Source: Paraperibacillus esterisolvens
GTDB taxonomy: Bacteria > Bacillota > Bacilli > Bacillales > DSM-1321
Assembly: GCF_046237625.1 (NCBI RefSeq)
Contig: NZ_CP143545.1
Location: forward strand, 1,364,001-1,428,000
Direction of reading: 5' to 3'
Length of the DNA stretch: 64,000 nt
Shown: positions 26,203-36,204 of the stretch, piece by piece
How the letters are laid out: each line of letters opens with the position of its first letter
Numbering within the stretch: position 1 is the first letter of the stretch
Notes under the pieces: generated by a model
Told to the model about the DNA's origin: nothing
The model's database searches: none
The model's input: the letters and a program-made list of their open reading frames with translations, nothing else
Position numbers and translations under genes: made by a program

Positions 26203-28617
26203 ATGAAAATAGCGTCCGTCATTGTCGATGTGCCGGCTAAGCAAACGGACCGTGAATTCGATTACCTTATACCAGAGAAATGGGAGGGGGTAATCAAACC
26301 GGGAATGAGGGTGATCGTCCCCTTTGGCCCAAGAAAGATACAGGGTTTCGTCTCAAAGGTAAAAGCCGAGTCCGAACACAGCAGGCTGAGGTCCATCGAA
26401 GAACCGATGGACCTCCAGCCGGTGCTGAACGAAGAATTGCTCGAGCTTGGGGACTGGCTGACTGAAGAAACTCTGTGCTACCGGATATCTGCATATCAGG
26501 CTATGCTTCCTGCTGCACTCAAGGCCAAATATGAAAAGTTCGTTGTTTTAGCAGATGAAGCTATGAGGGAAGGGATGTCCCTAAAAGTTCAGGAGCTTTT
26601 CAGTGCAAAAACAAGGATAAGCTGGAAAGAAGCTCTCGACAGCACATCACCTGCCAAACTTCAGCACGAGCTTCATGAAGGCCGGCTTGAGGTGGTGTAT
26701 CAGGTGAAAAATAAATTGAACAAAAAGCGCATTAAATATATAGAATCCGCCTGCAGCCGGGAAGAATTGCAGCAGTTTAGCGCAAATCTGCCGCCAAACG
26801 CAGCAAAGCAAAAAGCGGTTATCGCCCATTTCATTGAAAAGCCGGGGGATATTCCGCTCAAGGACTTAATCGCAGTGACGGATACGACAGCACAGTCCGT
26901 AAAGGGCCTGGTAAATAAGAAGGTCCTTAGGGAATTTGAAAGGGAAATATACCGGGATCCATTTATCAACCGGACTTTTGCGGAGACGCTCCCGTTTGTC
27001 CTGACAAAGGAGCAGCGGGAAGCACTGGCTCCAATTAATGAATCCATTGATAGGAAAAGTGACGGCACATTCCTTCTATATGGAATCACCGGAAGCGGGA
27101 AGACTGAGGTTTATCTGCAGGCTATCGCGAATAGTGTGAGCCAGGGAAAAGAAGCGATTATGCTTGTCCCGGAGATTTCGCTGACTCCCCAGATGGTGCA
27201 GCGTTTTAAAGGCCGCTTCGGAAATGAGGTTGCGGTCCTTCACAGCGGTCTATCAGCAGGTGAAAAATATGATGAATGGCGGAAAATCCAGCGCAAAGAA
27301 GTGAAAGTTGTCGTGGGGGCGAGGTCAGCCATTTTCGCTCCGTTCGAAAACCTTGGCATTATCATCATCGATGAAGAGCATGAATCGAGCTACAAACAGG
27401 AGGAAAATCCTAGATATCATGCCCGGGATGTAGCCATCAGAAGAAGCAGGCGCCACGGCTGTCCTGTGGTACTTGGCAGTGCCACGCCTTCGCTTGAAAC
27501 CTTCGCCCGGGCTCAAAAAAAAGTATACACCCTCCTTACGCTGCGGCATCGGATGAACGAGGCTGTCCTGCCTGAGGTAGAGATCGTGGACATGAGAGAA
27601 GAACTTCGCGGAGGAAACAGGTCCATGTTTTCAAGCAAGCTGTTTGAGAAATTGAAGGACAGGGTGGCCAAAAAGGAGCAAACGGTATTATTCCTTAACA
27701 AGAGAGGCCATTCCTCATTTGTGATGTGCCGCGACTGCGGCAAGGTCCTGGATTGTCCCCATTGTGATATCTCGCTGACTTATCATAGATATAACCATCA
27801 GATGAAATGCCATTACTGCGGCTTCGAAGCACCGATGCCCTCCCACTGTCCTGAATGCCAGAGTGATCATATCCGTTTTTTTGGGACGGGAACACAGAAG
27901 GTTGAGGACGAGCTTGGCAAGATCCTGCCTGAAGCAAGGGTAATCCGGATGGATGTGGATACAACAGGAAAGAAAGGGTCCCATGAGAAGCTGCTTCGTG
28001 CCTTTCAGGAAGGACAGGCTGATATTCTGCTCGGTACCCAGATGATTGCCAAGGGACTGGATTTCCCTAATATAACTCTGGTAGGAGTTCTATCAGCTGA
28101 TACCATGCTCCACCTGCCCGATTTCCGTGCCTCCGAGAAAACGTTCCAGCTCTTGACACAGGTCAGCGGCAGGGCTGGCAGGCATCAGCTGCCAGGGGAA
28201 GTGATCATCCAGACGTATACGCCTGAACACTATAGTGTTGAGCTTTCTGCCGAACAGGATTTTGATGCTTTTTATGAGCAGGAAATGCGCCTGAGGAAGC
28301 TTAGCAAATATCCTCCTTATTATTATCTGGCCATGGTGACCGTCTCTCATGAGGATTTGATGAAGGCCGTTTCGGTAACGGAACGGATAACAAAATTTCT
28401 CAGCACGGGTTTGAGCGGAGATTCTGCGGTCCTTGGGCCGGTCGCTTCGCCGATAAGCCGTGTCAACGATAGATATCGGTACCAATGTTTGATAAAATAC
28501 AAGCGTGAGCCGGAATTAAGAAAAATGCTGAAGAAAATTGTAGATCATTATCAGAAAGAAACCAGCCAGGATGGACTGCAGATTGCGGTTGATTTAAATC
28601 CGTACATGTTAATGTAG
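26203..28617 (+). CDS. priA: Primosomal helicase PriA
   Basis: 804 aa superfamily 2 helicase that reloads the replisome at stalled forks. N-terminal 3'-end-binding domain, Walker A GITGSGKTE (about residue 290), DEEH box, paired zinc sites (CRDCG, CPHC, CHYCG, CPEC) and helicase C-terminal motifs (QVSGRAGR). Upstream ATGs at 26194 and 26197 are in frame; 26203 fits the AAAGGA site spacing and the family start (KIASVIVDVP). Confidence 0.96.
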   Translation: MKIASVIVDVPAKQTDREFDYLIPEKWEGVIKPGMRVIVPFGPRKIQGFVSKVKAESEHSRLRSIEEPMDLQPVLNEELLELGDWLTEETLCYRISAYQAMLPAALKAKYEKFVVLADEAMREGMSLKVQELFSAKTRISWKEALDSTSPAKLQHELHEGRLEVVYQVKNKLNKKRIKYIESACSREELQQFSANLPPNAAKQKAVIAHFIEKPGDIPLKDLIAVTDTTAQSVKGLVNKKVLREFEREIYRDPFINRTFAETLPFVLTKEQREALAPINESIDRKSDGTFLLYGITGSGKTEVYLQAIANSVSQGKEAIMLVPEISLTPQMVQRFKGRFGNEVAVLHSGLSAGEKYDEWRKIQRKEVKVVVGARSAIFAPFENLGIIIIDEEHESSYKQEENPRYHARDVAIRRSRRHGCPVVLGSATPSLETFARAQKKVYTLLTLRHRMNEAVLPEVEIVDMREELRGGNRSMFSSKLFEKLKDRVAKKEQTVLFLNKRGHSSFVMCRDCGKVLDCPHCDISLTYHRYNHQMKCHYCGFEAPMPSHCPECQSDHIRFFGTGTQKVEDELGKILPEARVIRMDVDTTGKKGSHEKLLRAFQEGQADILLGTQMIAKGLDFPNITLVGVLSADTMLHLPDFRASEKTFQLLTQVSGRAGRHQLPGEVIIQTYTPEHYSVELSAEQDFDAFYEQEMRLRKLSKYPPYYYLAMVTVSHEDLMKAVSVTERITKFLSTGLSGDSAVLGPVASPISRVNDRYRYQCLIKYKREPELRKMLKKIVDHYQKETSQDGLQIAVDLNPYMLM

Positions 28618-28640
28618 GCTGTCAGGAGGAATTCATTACC

Positions 28641-29129
28641 TTGGCAATATTACCGATTGTGCTTTATCCAAACCGGATTTTAGAACAAAAATGCGAAAAA
28701 GTTGAAGTTTTTGATAAAAAACTGGCTAAACTTTTAAATAATATGTATGAAACCATGCTTGAAGCGGATGGGGTGGGCCTTGCCGCACCCCAGATCGGAT
28801 CTTCCCAGCGGATTGCCGTTGTGGATATTGGCGATGAAAACGGGAGAATTGAACTGATCAACCCAGAGATTGTAAATGTTGAGGGAGACCAGTCAGGACC
28901 GGAGGGATGCCTGAGTTTTCCTGGACTGTTCGGGGAAGTGGAGCGCCCTTATAAAATTGAAATTAAAGCCCAGGACCGCAAAGGACGTCCCTTTGAATTA
29001 AAGGCAGATGATTTCCTTGCAAGGGCAATCCAGCATGAAATGGATCACCTTGATGGTGTGCTGTTTACCTCCAAGGTAAGCCGTTACTTGACCGAAAAAG
29101 AACTAGAAGGGGTTGAGGAGCATGACTAA
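28641..29129 (+). CDS. def: Peptide deformylase
   Basis: 162 aa metalloprotease removing the formyl group from nascent proteins. All three motifs are present: GVGLAAPQIG, EGCLSFPG and QHEMDHLDG. TTG start with a strong AGGAGG site. It overlaps fmt by 8 bp, pairing formylation and deformylation functions. Confidence 0.97.
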   Translation: MAILPIVLYPNRILEQKCEKVEVFDKKLAKLLNNMYETMLEADGVGLAAPQIGSSQRIAVVDIGDENGRIELINPEIVNVEGDQSGPEGCLSFPGLFGEVERPYKIEIKAQDRKGRPFELKADDFLARAIQHEMDHLDGVLFTSKVSRYLTEKELEGVEEHD

Positions 29130-30078
29130 GATTGTATTTATGGGAACCCCGGATTTCTCGGTCCCTGTATTACGGAGGATCATCGAAGACGGTTATGAAG
29201 TGGCCGCTGTCGTGACACAGCCTGACCGTCCAGTCGGCAGAAAAAGGGTCCTGACTCCGACTCCGGTTAAGGTCGAGGCACAAAAGCACGGCATCAAGGT
29301 ATTCCAGCCGGAAAAAATCCGCAATGATGAGGAATTGGATGAAGTCCTATCCGTAAAGCCGGATCTTATAGTCACGGCCGCCTACGGCCAGATCCTGCCC
29401 AAAAGGCTATTGGATACTCCGGGATATGGATGCATCAATGTCCATGCTTCCCTGCTGCCTGAACTGCGGGGCGGGGCTCCCATCCATTACGCCATCCTCC
29501 AAGGCAAAGAAAAAACAGGAATCACCATCATGTATATGGCTGAAAAGCTTGATGCCGGGGACATCCTTGCCCAGACGGAAATAGCGATTCAAGAAGAGGA
29601 TAATGTGGGCACACTGTTTGAGAAGCTGAGTGCGGCTGGTGCCGACCTGCTATCCGACACACTGCCAAAGCTGTTAAAGGGTGAGATCACGCCGGTCCCG
29701 CAGGATGAAACAAAGGCAACATTTGCCTTCAATATCAAACGTGAGCAGGAAAAAGTGAATTGGACAAAAACAGGCGAGGAAATCTTCAATCATATCCGGG
29801 GGCTGAATCCTTGGCCGGCCGCCTATACGGTTTTTGGATCCGAAGTATGGAAACTGTGGAATTCCCAAAAGATAAAGAGTGACATAAAAGCCGCAGCAGG
29901 AGAGATCATCAGTCTGGAAGAGGACGGCATTTTGGTTGGGACAGGCAACGGCACTGGAATCAAGATAACTGAATTGCAGCCTGCGGGGAAAAAGAGAATG
30001 AATGCCCGGGATTTCCTCCGCGGATCAGGTGCAAGCCTGAAGCCAGGCATGAAGCTGGGAGACGAACATGACAATTAA
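29122..30078 (+). CDS. fmt: Methionyl-tRNA formyltransferase
   Basis: 318 aa. Formyltransferase N-terminal domain with HASLLPELRGGAPI and a C-terminal OB-like domain (ELQPAGKKRMNARDFLRG). It formylates initiator Met-tRNA. The start at 29122 gives MTKIVFMGTPDFSVPVLRR; a TTG three codons upstream is less likely. It overlaps rsmB by 11 bp. Confidence 0.97.
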   Translation: MTKIVFMGTPDFSVPVLRRIIEDGYEVAAVVTQPDRPVGRKRVLTPTPVKVEAQKHGIKVFQPEKIRNDEELDEVLSVKPDLIVTAAYGQILPKRLLDTPGYGCINVHASLLPELRGGAPIHYAILQGKEKTGITIMYMAEKLDAGDILAQTEIAIQEEDNVGTLFEKLSAAGADLLSDTLPKLLKGEITPVPQDETKATFAFNIKREQEKVNWTKTGEEIFNHIRGLNPWPAAYTVFGSEVWKLWNSQKIKSDIKAAAGEIISLEEDGILVGTGNGTGIKITELQPAGKKRMNARDFLRGSGASLKPGMKLGDEHDN

Positions 30079-31417
30079 TAAAAAATCAGTAAGGCAGATT
30101 GCGCTTGAAGTGCTGGACTCGGTTGAAAGGAACCAGTCCTACAGCAATCTCCTCCTGAACAAAATGATTACAAAACATAAGCTTTCAGGACTCGATGCAG
30201 GGCTCCTGACTGAGCTGACATATGGCACCATCCAGCGGAAAATGACGCTCGATTACTATTTAAGTCCATTTGTGAAATTCAACAAAACGCAGGGCTGGAT
30301 CGTGAATCTGCTGCGCCTGTCGCTATATCAAATGGTCTACCTGGACAAGATCCCTGATCATGCCGTGCTGTTTGAAGCGGTGGAAATTGCAAAAAAAAGG
30401 GGGCATAAGGGCAATACCTCAATGGTGAACGGAGTTCTTAGGAATATACAGCGGAAAGGGATTTTGCCGCTCGATGATATCAAAGACAGAACCGAAAGAA
30501 TCTCGATTGAAACGAGCCACCCGATATGGATCGTAGAACGATGGGTCGAACAATTCGGCTATGAAAAAACCCGTGAAATGTGTATGGAGAATCTGCTTGC
30601 ACCTGTTCAGACAGCAAGGGTCAACATCCGGAAGGCTTCAAGGAATGAGGCATTGAGCCTTCTTCGCGAAGAAGGATTCGAGGTGGAGGCAAGCCAGGTC
30701 ACGCCAGATGGAATAAAGGCTCTCAGGGGGAATCTTACCCATTCTGAGGCGTTCAATGCAGGCTTTTTCACGATACAGGATGAAAGTTCCATGCTTGTGG
30801 GTTATGCCCTCGGTGCAGAAGGGGATGAGCAGGTGCTTGATGCCTGTGCGGCTCCCGGCGGAAAGTCCACCCATATAGCCGAGAGGCTCTCGGATAAGGG
30901 ACGTGTGGTATCACTCGATCTCCATGAGCATAAAGTCAAGCTCATCAATGAGCAGGCAGAGCGGCTGGGATTGACTAACATTAAAACCAGGGTGTATAAC
31001 AGCAAAAAGGTACAGGAAATTTTCGGACTTGGCCAATTCAGCCGCATCCTGATAGATGCGCCATGTTCCGGGCTCGGTGTGATGCGCAGGAAGCCGGACA
31101 TTAAATATACAAAAACCGAAAAAGATATTGCCTCTCTGGCAGGCATACAGCTTGAACTGCTGAATGCAGCTGCCCCGCTTGTCCAAAAGGGGGGTACTCT
31201 TGTGTACAGTACCTGTACGGTGGAAAAGGAAGAAAATGAAAATGTGGCACAGCGATTTTTAGAGGAACATCCTGAATATGAAGAAGACCTGAGTCTTCGT
31301 GAAAGGCTGCCGTTACCGGCACAGCCTCTTGTCAGCGGCCATATGATCCAGGTGCTGCCCCAGGATTTCGGAAGCGATGGATTCTTTATAGCAAGCTTTA
31401 AAAGGAAGGTGAAGTAA
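30068..31417 (+). CDS. rsmB: 16S rRNA m5C967 methyltransferase RsmB
   Basis: 449 aa. NusB-like N-terminal RNA-binding domain (residues 5-130) and a Rossmann methyltransferase domain with CAAPGGKSTHIA (SAM site), DAPCSGLG and the catalytic Cys in YSTCTVEKEEN. The start lies inside the end of fmt. Confidence 0.95.
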   Translation: MTINKKSVRQIALEVLDSVERNQSYSNLLLNKMITKHKLSGLDAGLLTELTYGTIQRKMTLDYYLSPFVKFNKTQGWIVNLLRLSLYQMVYLDKIPDHAVLFEAVEIAKKRGHKGNTSMVNGVLRNIQRKGILPLDDIKDRTERISIETSHPIWIVERWVEQFGYEKTREMCMENLLAPVQTARVNIRKASRNEALSLLREEGFEVEASQVTPDGIKALRGNLTHSEAFNAGFFTIQDESSMLVGYALGAEGDEQVLDACAAPGGKSTHIAERLSDKGRVVSLDLHEHKVKLINEQAERLGLTNIKTRVYNSKKVQEIFGLGQFSRILIDAPCSGLGVMRRKPDIKYTKTEKDIASLAGIQLELLNAAAPLVQKGGTLVYSTCTVEKEENENVAQRFLEEHPEYEEDLSLRERLPLPAQPLVSGHMIQVLPQDFGSDGFFIASFKRKVK

Positions 31418-31418
31418 A

Positions 31419-32504
31419 TTGGAAAATACATTGAAGAAAAAACAGCAGCAGGAGAACCAAAAACCATCCATCTATTCACTTGAACTTCATGAAATAAGAG
31501 AATGGCTGACAGAAAATGGAGAAAAGGACTTCAGGGCTGAGCAGATTTATGACTGGCTCTATATCAAGCGTGCAGCTGCGTTTGAAGAAATGACCAATCT
31601 ATCCAAGGGATTAAGGGAAAAGCTGGAGGAGAGTTTCTCGCTGACGACGCTTAATACCCTGATCCAGCAGACTTCGAGTGACGGTACCATTAAATTTTTG
31701 TTTGAGCTTCACGATGGTTACTCGATTGAAACGGTATTGATGAGGCATGAATACGGTAACTCCATCTGTGTCACCACACAGGTAGGCTGCCGGATAGGAT
31801 GTACGTTCTGTGCCTCTACACTGGGCGGATTAAAAAGGAATTTAGAAGCAGGAGAAATCGTTGCTCAGGTCGTAAAAGTACAGAAGGCGCTGGATGAGAC
31901 AAATGAGCGAGTGAGTTCTGTCGTAATAATGGGGATCGGCGAGCCTTTCGACAATTATGATGAAATGCTCTCATTCCTGAAAATCATCAACCATGAAAAA
32001 GCATTGAATATCGGAGCCCGCCATATCACGGTTTCAACGAGCGGAATCATCCCGAAGATTTACAAATTTGCCGATGAAAAGATGCAGATCAACTTTGCCA
32101 TTTCCCTTCATGCGCCCAACAATGAAATCAGAAGCTCCCTTATGCCGATCAACCGTGCATACAAGCTTCCGGATCTGATCGAAGCTGTTGAATATTATGT
32201 CAATAAAACTGGAAGGCGTGTCAGTTTCGAATATGGATTATTCGGCGGCGTGAATGATCAGGAGGAGCATGCAGAAGAGCTGGCCAGGCTGATTAAAGGT
32301 CTGAAATGCCATGTGAATTTAATTCCGGTAAATTATGTACCTGAACGCAATTATGTAAGAACACCTCGCGAGCAGATCTTTGCGTTTGAAAAAACATTGA
32401 AGAACGCTGGAGTGAATGTAACCATCCGCAGAGAACAGGGCCATGATATTGACGCAGCCTGCGGACAGCTTAGAGCCAAGGAGCGAAAAGAAGAGACGAG
32501 GTGA
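31419..32504 (+). CDS. rlmN: RlmN, radical-SAM 23S rRNA/tRNA adenine-C2 methyltransferase
   Basis: 361 aa. Radical SAM cluster Cys124-Cys128-Cys131 in GCRIGCTFC, and the conserved C-terminal HDIDAACGQL with the methyl-carrying cysteine. It makes m2A2503 in 23S rRNA and m2A37 in tRNA. TTG start one base after the rsmB stop, with a GGAAGGTGA site. Confidence 0.96.
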   Translation: MENTLKKKQQQENQKPSIYSLELHEIREWLTENGEKDFRAEQIYDWLYIKRAAAFEEMTNLSKGLREKLEESFSLTTLNTLIQQTSSDGTIKFLFELHDGYSIETVLMRHEYGNSICVTTQVGCRIGCTFCASTLGGLKRNLEAGEIVAQVVKVQKALDETNERVSSVVIMGIGEPFDNYDEMLSFLKIINHEKALNIGARHITVSTSGIIPKIYKFADEKMQINFAISLHAPNNEIRSSLMPINRAYKLPDLIEAVEYYVNKTGRRVSFEYGLFGGVNDQEEHAEELARLIKGLKCHVNLIPVNYVPERNYVRTPREQIFAFEKTLKNAGVNVTIRREQGHDIDAACGQLRAKERKEETR

Positions 32505-32508
32505 AAGG

Positions 32509-33258
32509 ATGGAAGCGGTTTTTAAAACAGACCGTGGGAGACTCCGCCAGCTTAATGAAGATAATGGCGGAGTCTTCACCAATTCAAGCGGAATTATTCT
32601 TGCTGCCATTGCAGATGGAATGGGAGGACATAGAGCCGGGGATGTCGCCAGCAGGATGGCCATCGACAGTTTGCAGGAATATTGGAGAGAAACGGGCGAT
32701 TTTTCAGATATTGAAGATGCTGAAGACTGGCTCAGGACCCATATTGTAAAAGTAAATGATCAGATTTACAGACACTCACTCGCAAACCCAGAATGTGAGG
32801 GGATGGGAACCACAATCGTGGCAGCAGTCTGCACAGAATCGTTCGCGTCCATAGCCCATGTGGGGGACAGCCGCGGCTATATGTCGACTGAAGGCCGGCT
32901 CGTCCATCTGACCGAAGACCACACACTCGTCAATGAACTGGTCAGGTGCGGTGAACTTACCAGGGAAGAAGCCGAACACCATCCGCGGAAAAATGTATTG
33001 CTGAGAGCACTTGGAACTGAAAAACATGTAGAGATTGATACAGCAGTCCGGAGAATGCAGGTAAATGACACACTCCTGCTTTGTTCAGACGGTCTTTCCA
33101 ATAAAGTGAGCGAGCAGCACCTTCAGGAAATAATACAATCAAGCACAAACCTTGAAGCCAAATCTGAGGAAATGGTTAAACTGGCCATTGAAAACGGCGG
33201 CGAGGATAATATCACCCTTGTCCTTGTGCATTTTACAGATGAAAGTGAAAGCGGGTGA
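32509..33258 (+). CDS. prpC: PrpC, PP2C-type Ser/Thr phosphatase
   Basis: 249 aa. PP2C motifs in order: NEDN (about 16-19), ADGMGGH (35-41), GMGTT, HVGDSRGY, CSDGLSN and GGEDNIT, with all metal-binding aspartates seen. It reverses phosphorylation by PrkC, including on EF-G and RsgA in B. subtilis. The frame is open upstream, but the start at 32509 has a GAGGTGA site and fits the family. It lies 5 bp before prkC. Confidence 0.95.
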   Translation: MEAVFKTDRGRLRQLNEDNGGVFTNSSGIILAAIADGMGGHRAGDVASRMAIDSLQEYWRETGDFSDIEDAEDWLRTHIVKVNDQIYRHSLANPECEGMGTTIVAAVCTESFASIAHVGDSRGYMSTEGRLVHLTEDHTLVNELVRCGELTREEAEHHPRKNVLLRALGTEKHVEIDTAVRRMQVNDTLLLCSDGLSNKVSEQHLQEIIQSSTNLEAKSEEMVKLAIENGGEDNITLVLVHFTDESESG

Positions 33259-33263
33259 ATTAG

Positions 33264-35273
33264 ATGCTGATTGGAAAAAGAATTAGCGGCCGCTACAAGA
33301 TCATCGAAATGATCGGCGGCGGTGGAATGGCCAATGTCTACCTGGCGCGGGATATGATCCTCGAACGTGAAGTGGCATTGAAAATACTGCGCATGGATTT
33401 TTCCAATGATGACGAATTCATAAAACGGTTCAACCGTGAAGCCCATTCGGCAACAAGCCTTGCCCACCCAAACATTGTCAGCATTTATGATGTGGGTGTG
33501 GAAGATGACATCTATTATATTGTCATGGAGTATGTGAAAGGGCTGACCCTTAAACAATACATACAGCAGCATTTTCCGATCCCTGTAGAAACGGCCATTA
33601 ACATCATGGAGCAGATTACCTCAGCTATAGCCCATGCCCATCAATACGGAATCATCCACAGGGATATAAAGCCGCAGAATATTCTTATAGACAGCCATGG
33701 AACAGTAAAGATTACAGACTTTGGAATCGCCATGGCCCTTAGTTCGACCAGCATCACCCAGACGAACGCGGTCCTGGGTTCAGTACATTATCTATCCCCG
33801 GAACAGGCGAGGGGAGGCATGGCGAATAAAACCTCTGATATTTATTCACTGGGAATCGTTATGTTTGAACTGTTGACCGGGAGGCTTCCTTTTTCGGGAG
33901 AATCCGCCATTTCCATTGCATTGAAGCACCTGCAGTCCGAGATGCCTTCGCCTAAGAGATGGTCGCCCGATATCCCGCAGAGCGTCGCCAACTGTGTGCT
34001 CAAAGCTTCCTCAAAAGACTCCTATCATCGTTATTCTTCAGCGGAGGAGATGGCCGAAGACCTGAGGACGGCCCTTGACCCTGCCAGGAAAAATGAAACC
34101 CCTTTTCATGTGCCGGAAGATGAAGACGCTACAAAAGCAATCCCTGTGATCATGGCAGACCATAGCGTACAAGATCTTGGTGTAACTCTTGTCAGGGGTA
34201 CAGAAATAGAGCCGGCAGATACAGCTGAGGCTCCCGAGGGCCATGGGAAGGAAAAAAAGAAGATTAAGAGTAAGAATCATGCTAAGGGAGAAAAGAAGAA
34301 AAAGAGATGGCCTGCGATCCTTATTTCCTCTTTTCTGGTTTTGATCCTGCTTGGGGTGTTTGCCGTTACTGTCCTTCCGCAAATGATGGAGCCGAAGGAT
34401 ATGAAGGTTCCGGACATCAAGGGGAAAAAGCTGGATGTGGCAATGAGCATGCTGTACGAAAAAGGCTTTAAAGTCGGAACGACAACAGAAATGTCCGATG
34501 ATAAAATTGAACAGAATCAGGTTATCAAAACCAGTCCTGAAATCGGGACAAGTGTAAAAGAAGGCAAGGAAATCGATATCATTATCAGCAGCGGCAAGAA
34601 AAAGAGCGAGCTCTCTGACTATGCCGGCCGGAATTTCGATGACATCAAGGCCCTTCTTGAAAGCCAGGGCTATAAGGAGCCTCAGGTCAACCCGCAGACA
34701 GATGAGAGTGAACCCGGCACGATCCTCGACCAGGATCCTGCTCCAGGGACCATGGTTGTGCCATCCGAGACAGAATTGGATTTTACGATCAGCTCAGGTC
34801 CCCCTAAGATCGGACTCAAGGATTTAAGTCAGTACAATAAGCAAAATCTTGAGGAATATGGGTCGATAAATGGATTAGACATCGAAATTGCAGGGGAAGA
34901 ATACAGTGATGAGGTACCGGAGGGATTGGTGATCTCCCAGGAACCTGCCCCTGATTCTCAGGTAGTAAAAGGCGATAAGGTCAAAGTGATTATTTCTAAA
35001 GGTAAAAAAGAACCGCCGCCAAAGGAAGTAAGCAAAGAAATTACCATTGAGTATTCACCTGCAGCTGCCGGGCAGCCACAGGCCATCCAAATCTTTATTG
35101 GGGATCTTACAAACAGCATCAATGAACCATTTGATGAATTCACCATCACCAACACCCTCAAAAAGAAGCTTACTTTCACAGTAGCTCCTGGAAAAGAGGC
35201 AGTTTATAGAATAATGCGGGATAATAGTGTAATCGAGGAGGATTCGATTCCTTATCCGGAAGAGGACTCATAA
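33264..35273 (+). CDS. prkC: PrkC, PASTA-domain Ser/Thr kinase
   Basis: 669 aa membrane kinase. Kinase domain: glycine loop IGGGGMANVYLA, Lys40, catalytic Asp134 in HRDIKPQN, DFG at 152-154. There is a lysine-rich juxtamembrane segment (329-348), one membrane helix at about 349-371, then three PASTA repeats (about 379-445, 446-512 and 513-585) and a C-terminal beta-rich tail outside the cell. It senses muropeptides or lipid II and controls germination and stationary-phase physiology in relatives. It forms a pair with prpC and is followed by rsgA. Confidence 0.96.
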   Translation: MLIGKRISGRYKIIEMIGGGGMANVYLARDMILEREVALKILRMDFSNDDEFIKRFNREAHSATSLAHPNIVSIYDVGVEDDIYYIVMEYVKGLTLKQYIQQHFPIPVETAINIMEQITSAIAHAHQYGIIHRDIKPQNILIDSHGTVKITDFGIAMALSSTSITQTNAVLGSVHYLSPEQARGGMANKTSDIYSLGIVMFELLTGRLPFSGESAISIALKHLQSEMPSPKRWSPDIPQSVANCVLKASSKDSYHRYSSAEEMAEDLRTALDPARKNETPFHVPEDEDATKAIPVIMADHSVQDLGVTLVRGTEIEPADTAEAPEGHGKEKKKIKSKNHAKGEKKKKRWPAILISSFLVLILLGVFAVTVLPQMMEPKDMKVPDIKGKKLDVAMSMLYEKGFKVGTTTEMSDDKIEQNQVIKTSPEIGTSVKEGKEIDIIISSGKKKSELSDYAGRNFDDIKALLESQGYKEPQVNPQTDESEPGTILDQDPAPGTMVVPSETELDFTISSGPPKIGLKDLSQYNKQNLEEYGSINGLDIEIAGEEYSDEVPEGLVISQEPAPDSQVVKGDKVKVIISKGKKEPPPKEVSKEITIEYSPAAAGQPQAIQIFIGDLTNSINEPFDEFTITNTLKKKLTFTVAPGKEAVYRIMRDNSVIEEDSIPYPEEDS

Positions 35274-35316
35274 TCAGAGGATGGCACATAATGTGCTGTC
35301 AAAAAGGAGGGAAAAT

Positions 35317-36198
35317 ATGCCAGTTGGCAAAATAGTCAAAGCTCTCAGCGGGTTTTATTATGTGCTTGATGGAGAGCAGCTCGTACAATGCCGGGGCAGA
35401 GGAACATTTCGAAAAGATAAAATAACACCCTTGGTTGGTGATGAAGTGGTATATCAGGCCGACAATGATAAAGAAGGCTATGTTCTTGAAATCAAGAAAA
35501 GGTTCAATGAATTGGTCCGTCCTCCCATTGCGAATGTAGACCAGGCAATCCTTGTCTTCTCCGCTGTGGAGCCCGGATTCAGCACCGTCCTCCTGGACCG
35601 GTTCCTGGTGTTGATTGAAGCGAATCTTATCAGCCCGGTCATCTGCATTACGAAGGTGGACCTCCTGGATTCGGATGCGCTTGCTGCCATCAATACGTAC
35701 ATTAAGGAATATTCAGCTATCGGCTACCCGGTGGTGGCGACTTCTTCAGTCACGCAGGAAGGCGTCGAAAAACTCCGGCCATATATACAAGACAGAACAA
35801 GCGTGGTGGCCGGACAGTCTGGTGTAGGGAAATCAACACTGCTGAATGCCCTGCGCCCGGAGCTTGATCTTAAAACAAATCACATTTCCCAGCACTTAGG
35901 GCGGGGGAAGCATACAACAAGGCATGTTGAACTGATTCATATCAGCGGCGGCCTGGTTGCAGATACTCCGGGTTTCAGCTCGCTTGAATTTACCAATGTG
36001 GAACTGGAGGAACTTTCCTTTTGTTTTCCGGATATAAGGGAAATCAGTGAGCAATGCAAGTTTCGGGGCTGCCTGCATGACAAGGAGCCCAAATGCGCCG
36101 TTAAGGCGGCTTATGAATCCGGAGTGCTGCCATCTTACCGTTATGAGCACTATCTGGAATTCCTGCAGGAAATTAGAGACCGAAAGCCGAGGTATTAA
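35317..36198 (+). CDS. rsgA: RsgA (CpgA), ribosome small subunit GTPase
   Basis: 293 aa circularly permuted GTPase. N-terminal OB fold, then G4 (ITKVD), G1 (GQSGVGKST) and G3 (DTPGF) in permuted order, and a zinc knuckle CKFRGCLHDKEPKC. It acts in late 30S maturation and is a PrkC substrate in B. subtilis. The frame is open to 35281, but the start at 35317 has AAAGGAGG and the conserved GKIVKALSGFYYV. Confidence 0.95.
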   Translation: MPVGKIVKALSGFYYVLDGEQLVQCRGRGTFRKDKITPLVGDEVVYQADNDKEGYVLEIKKRFNELVRPPIANVDQAILVFSAVEPGFSTVLLDRFLVLIEANLISPVICITKVDLLDSDALAAINTYIKEYSAIGYPVVATSSVTQEGVEKLRPYIQDRTSVVAGQSGVGKSTLLNALRPELDLKTNHISQHLGRGKHTTRHVELIHISGGLVADTPGFSSLEFTNVELEELSFCFPDIREISEQCKFRGCLHDKEPKCAVKAAYESGVLPSYRYEHYLEFLQEIRDRKPRY

Positions 36199-36204
36199 TA
36201 TATT

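Noticed and set aside
30802..31479. 225-codon minus-strand frame over rsmB
   Set aside because: Antisense shadow; no ribosome site and no family resemblance.
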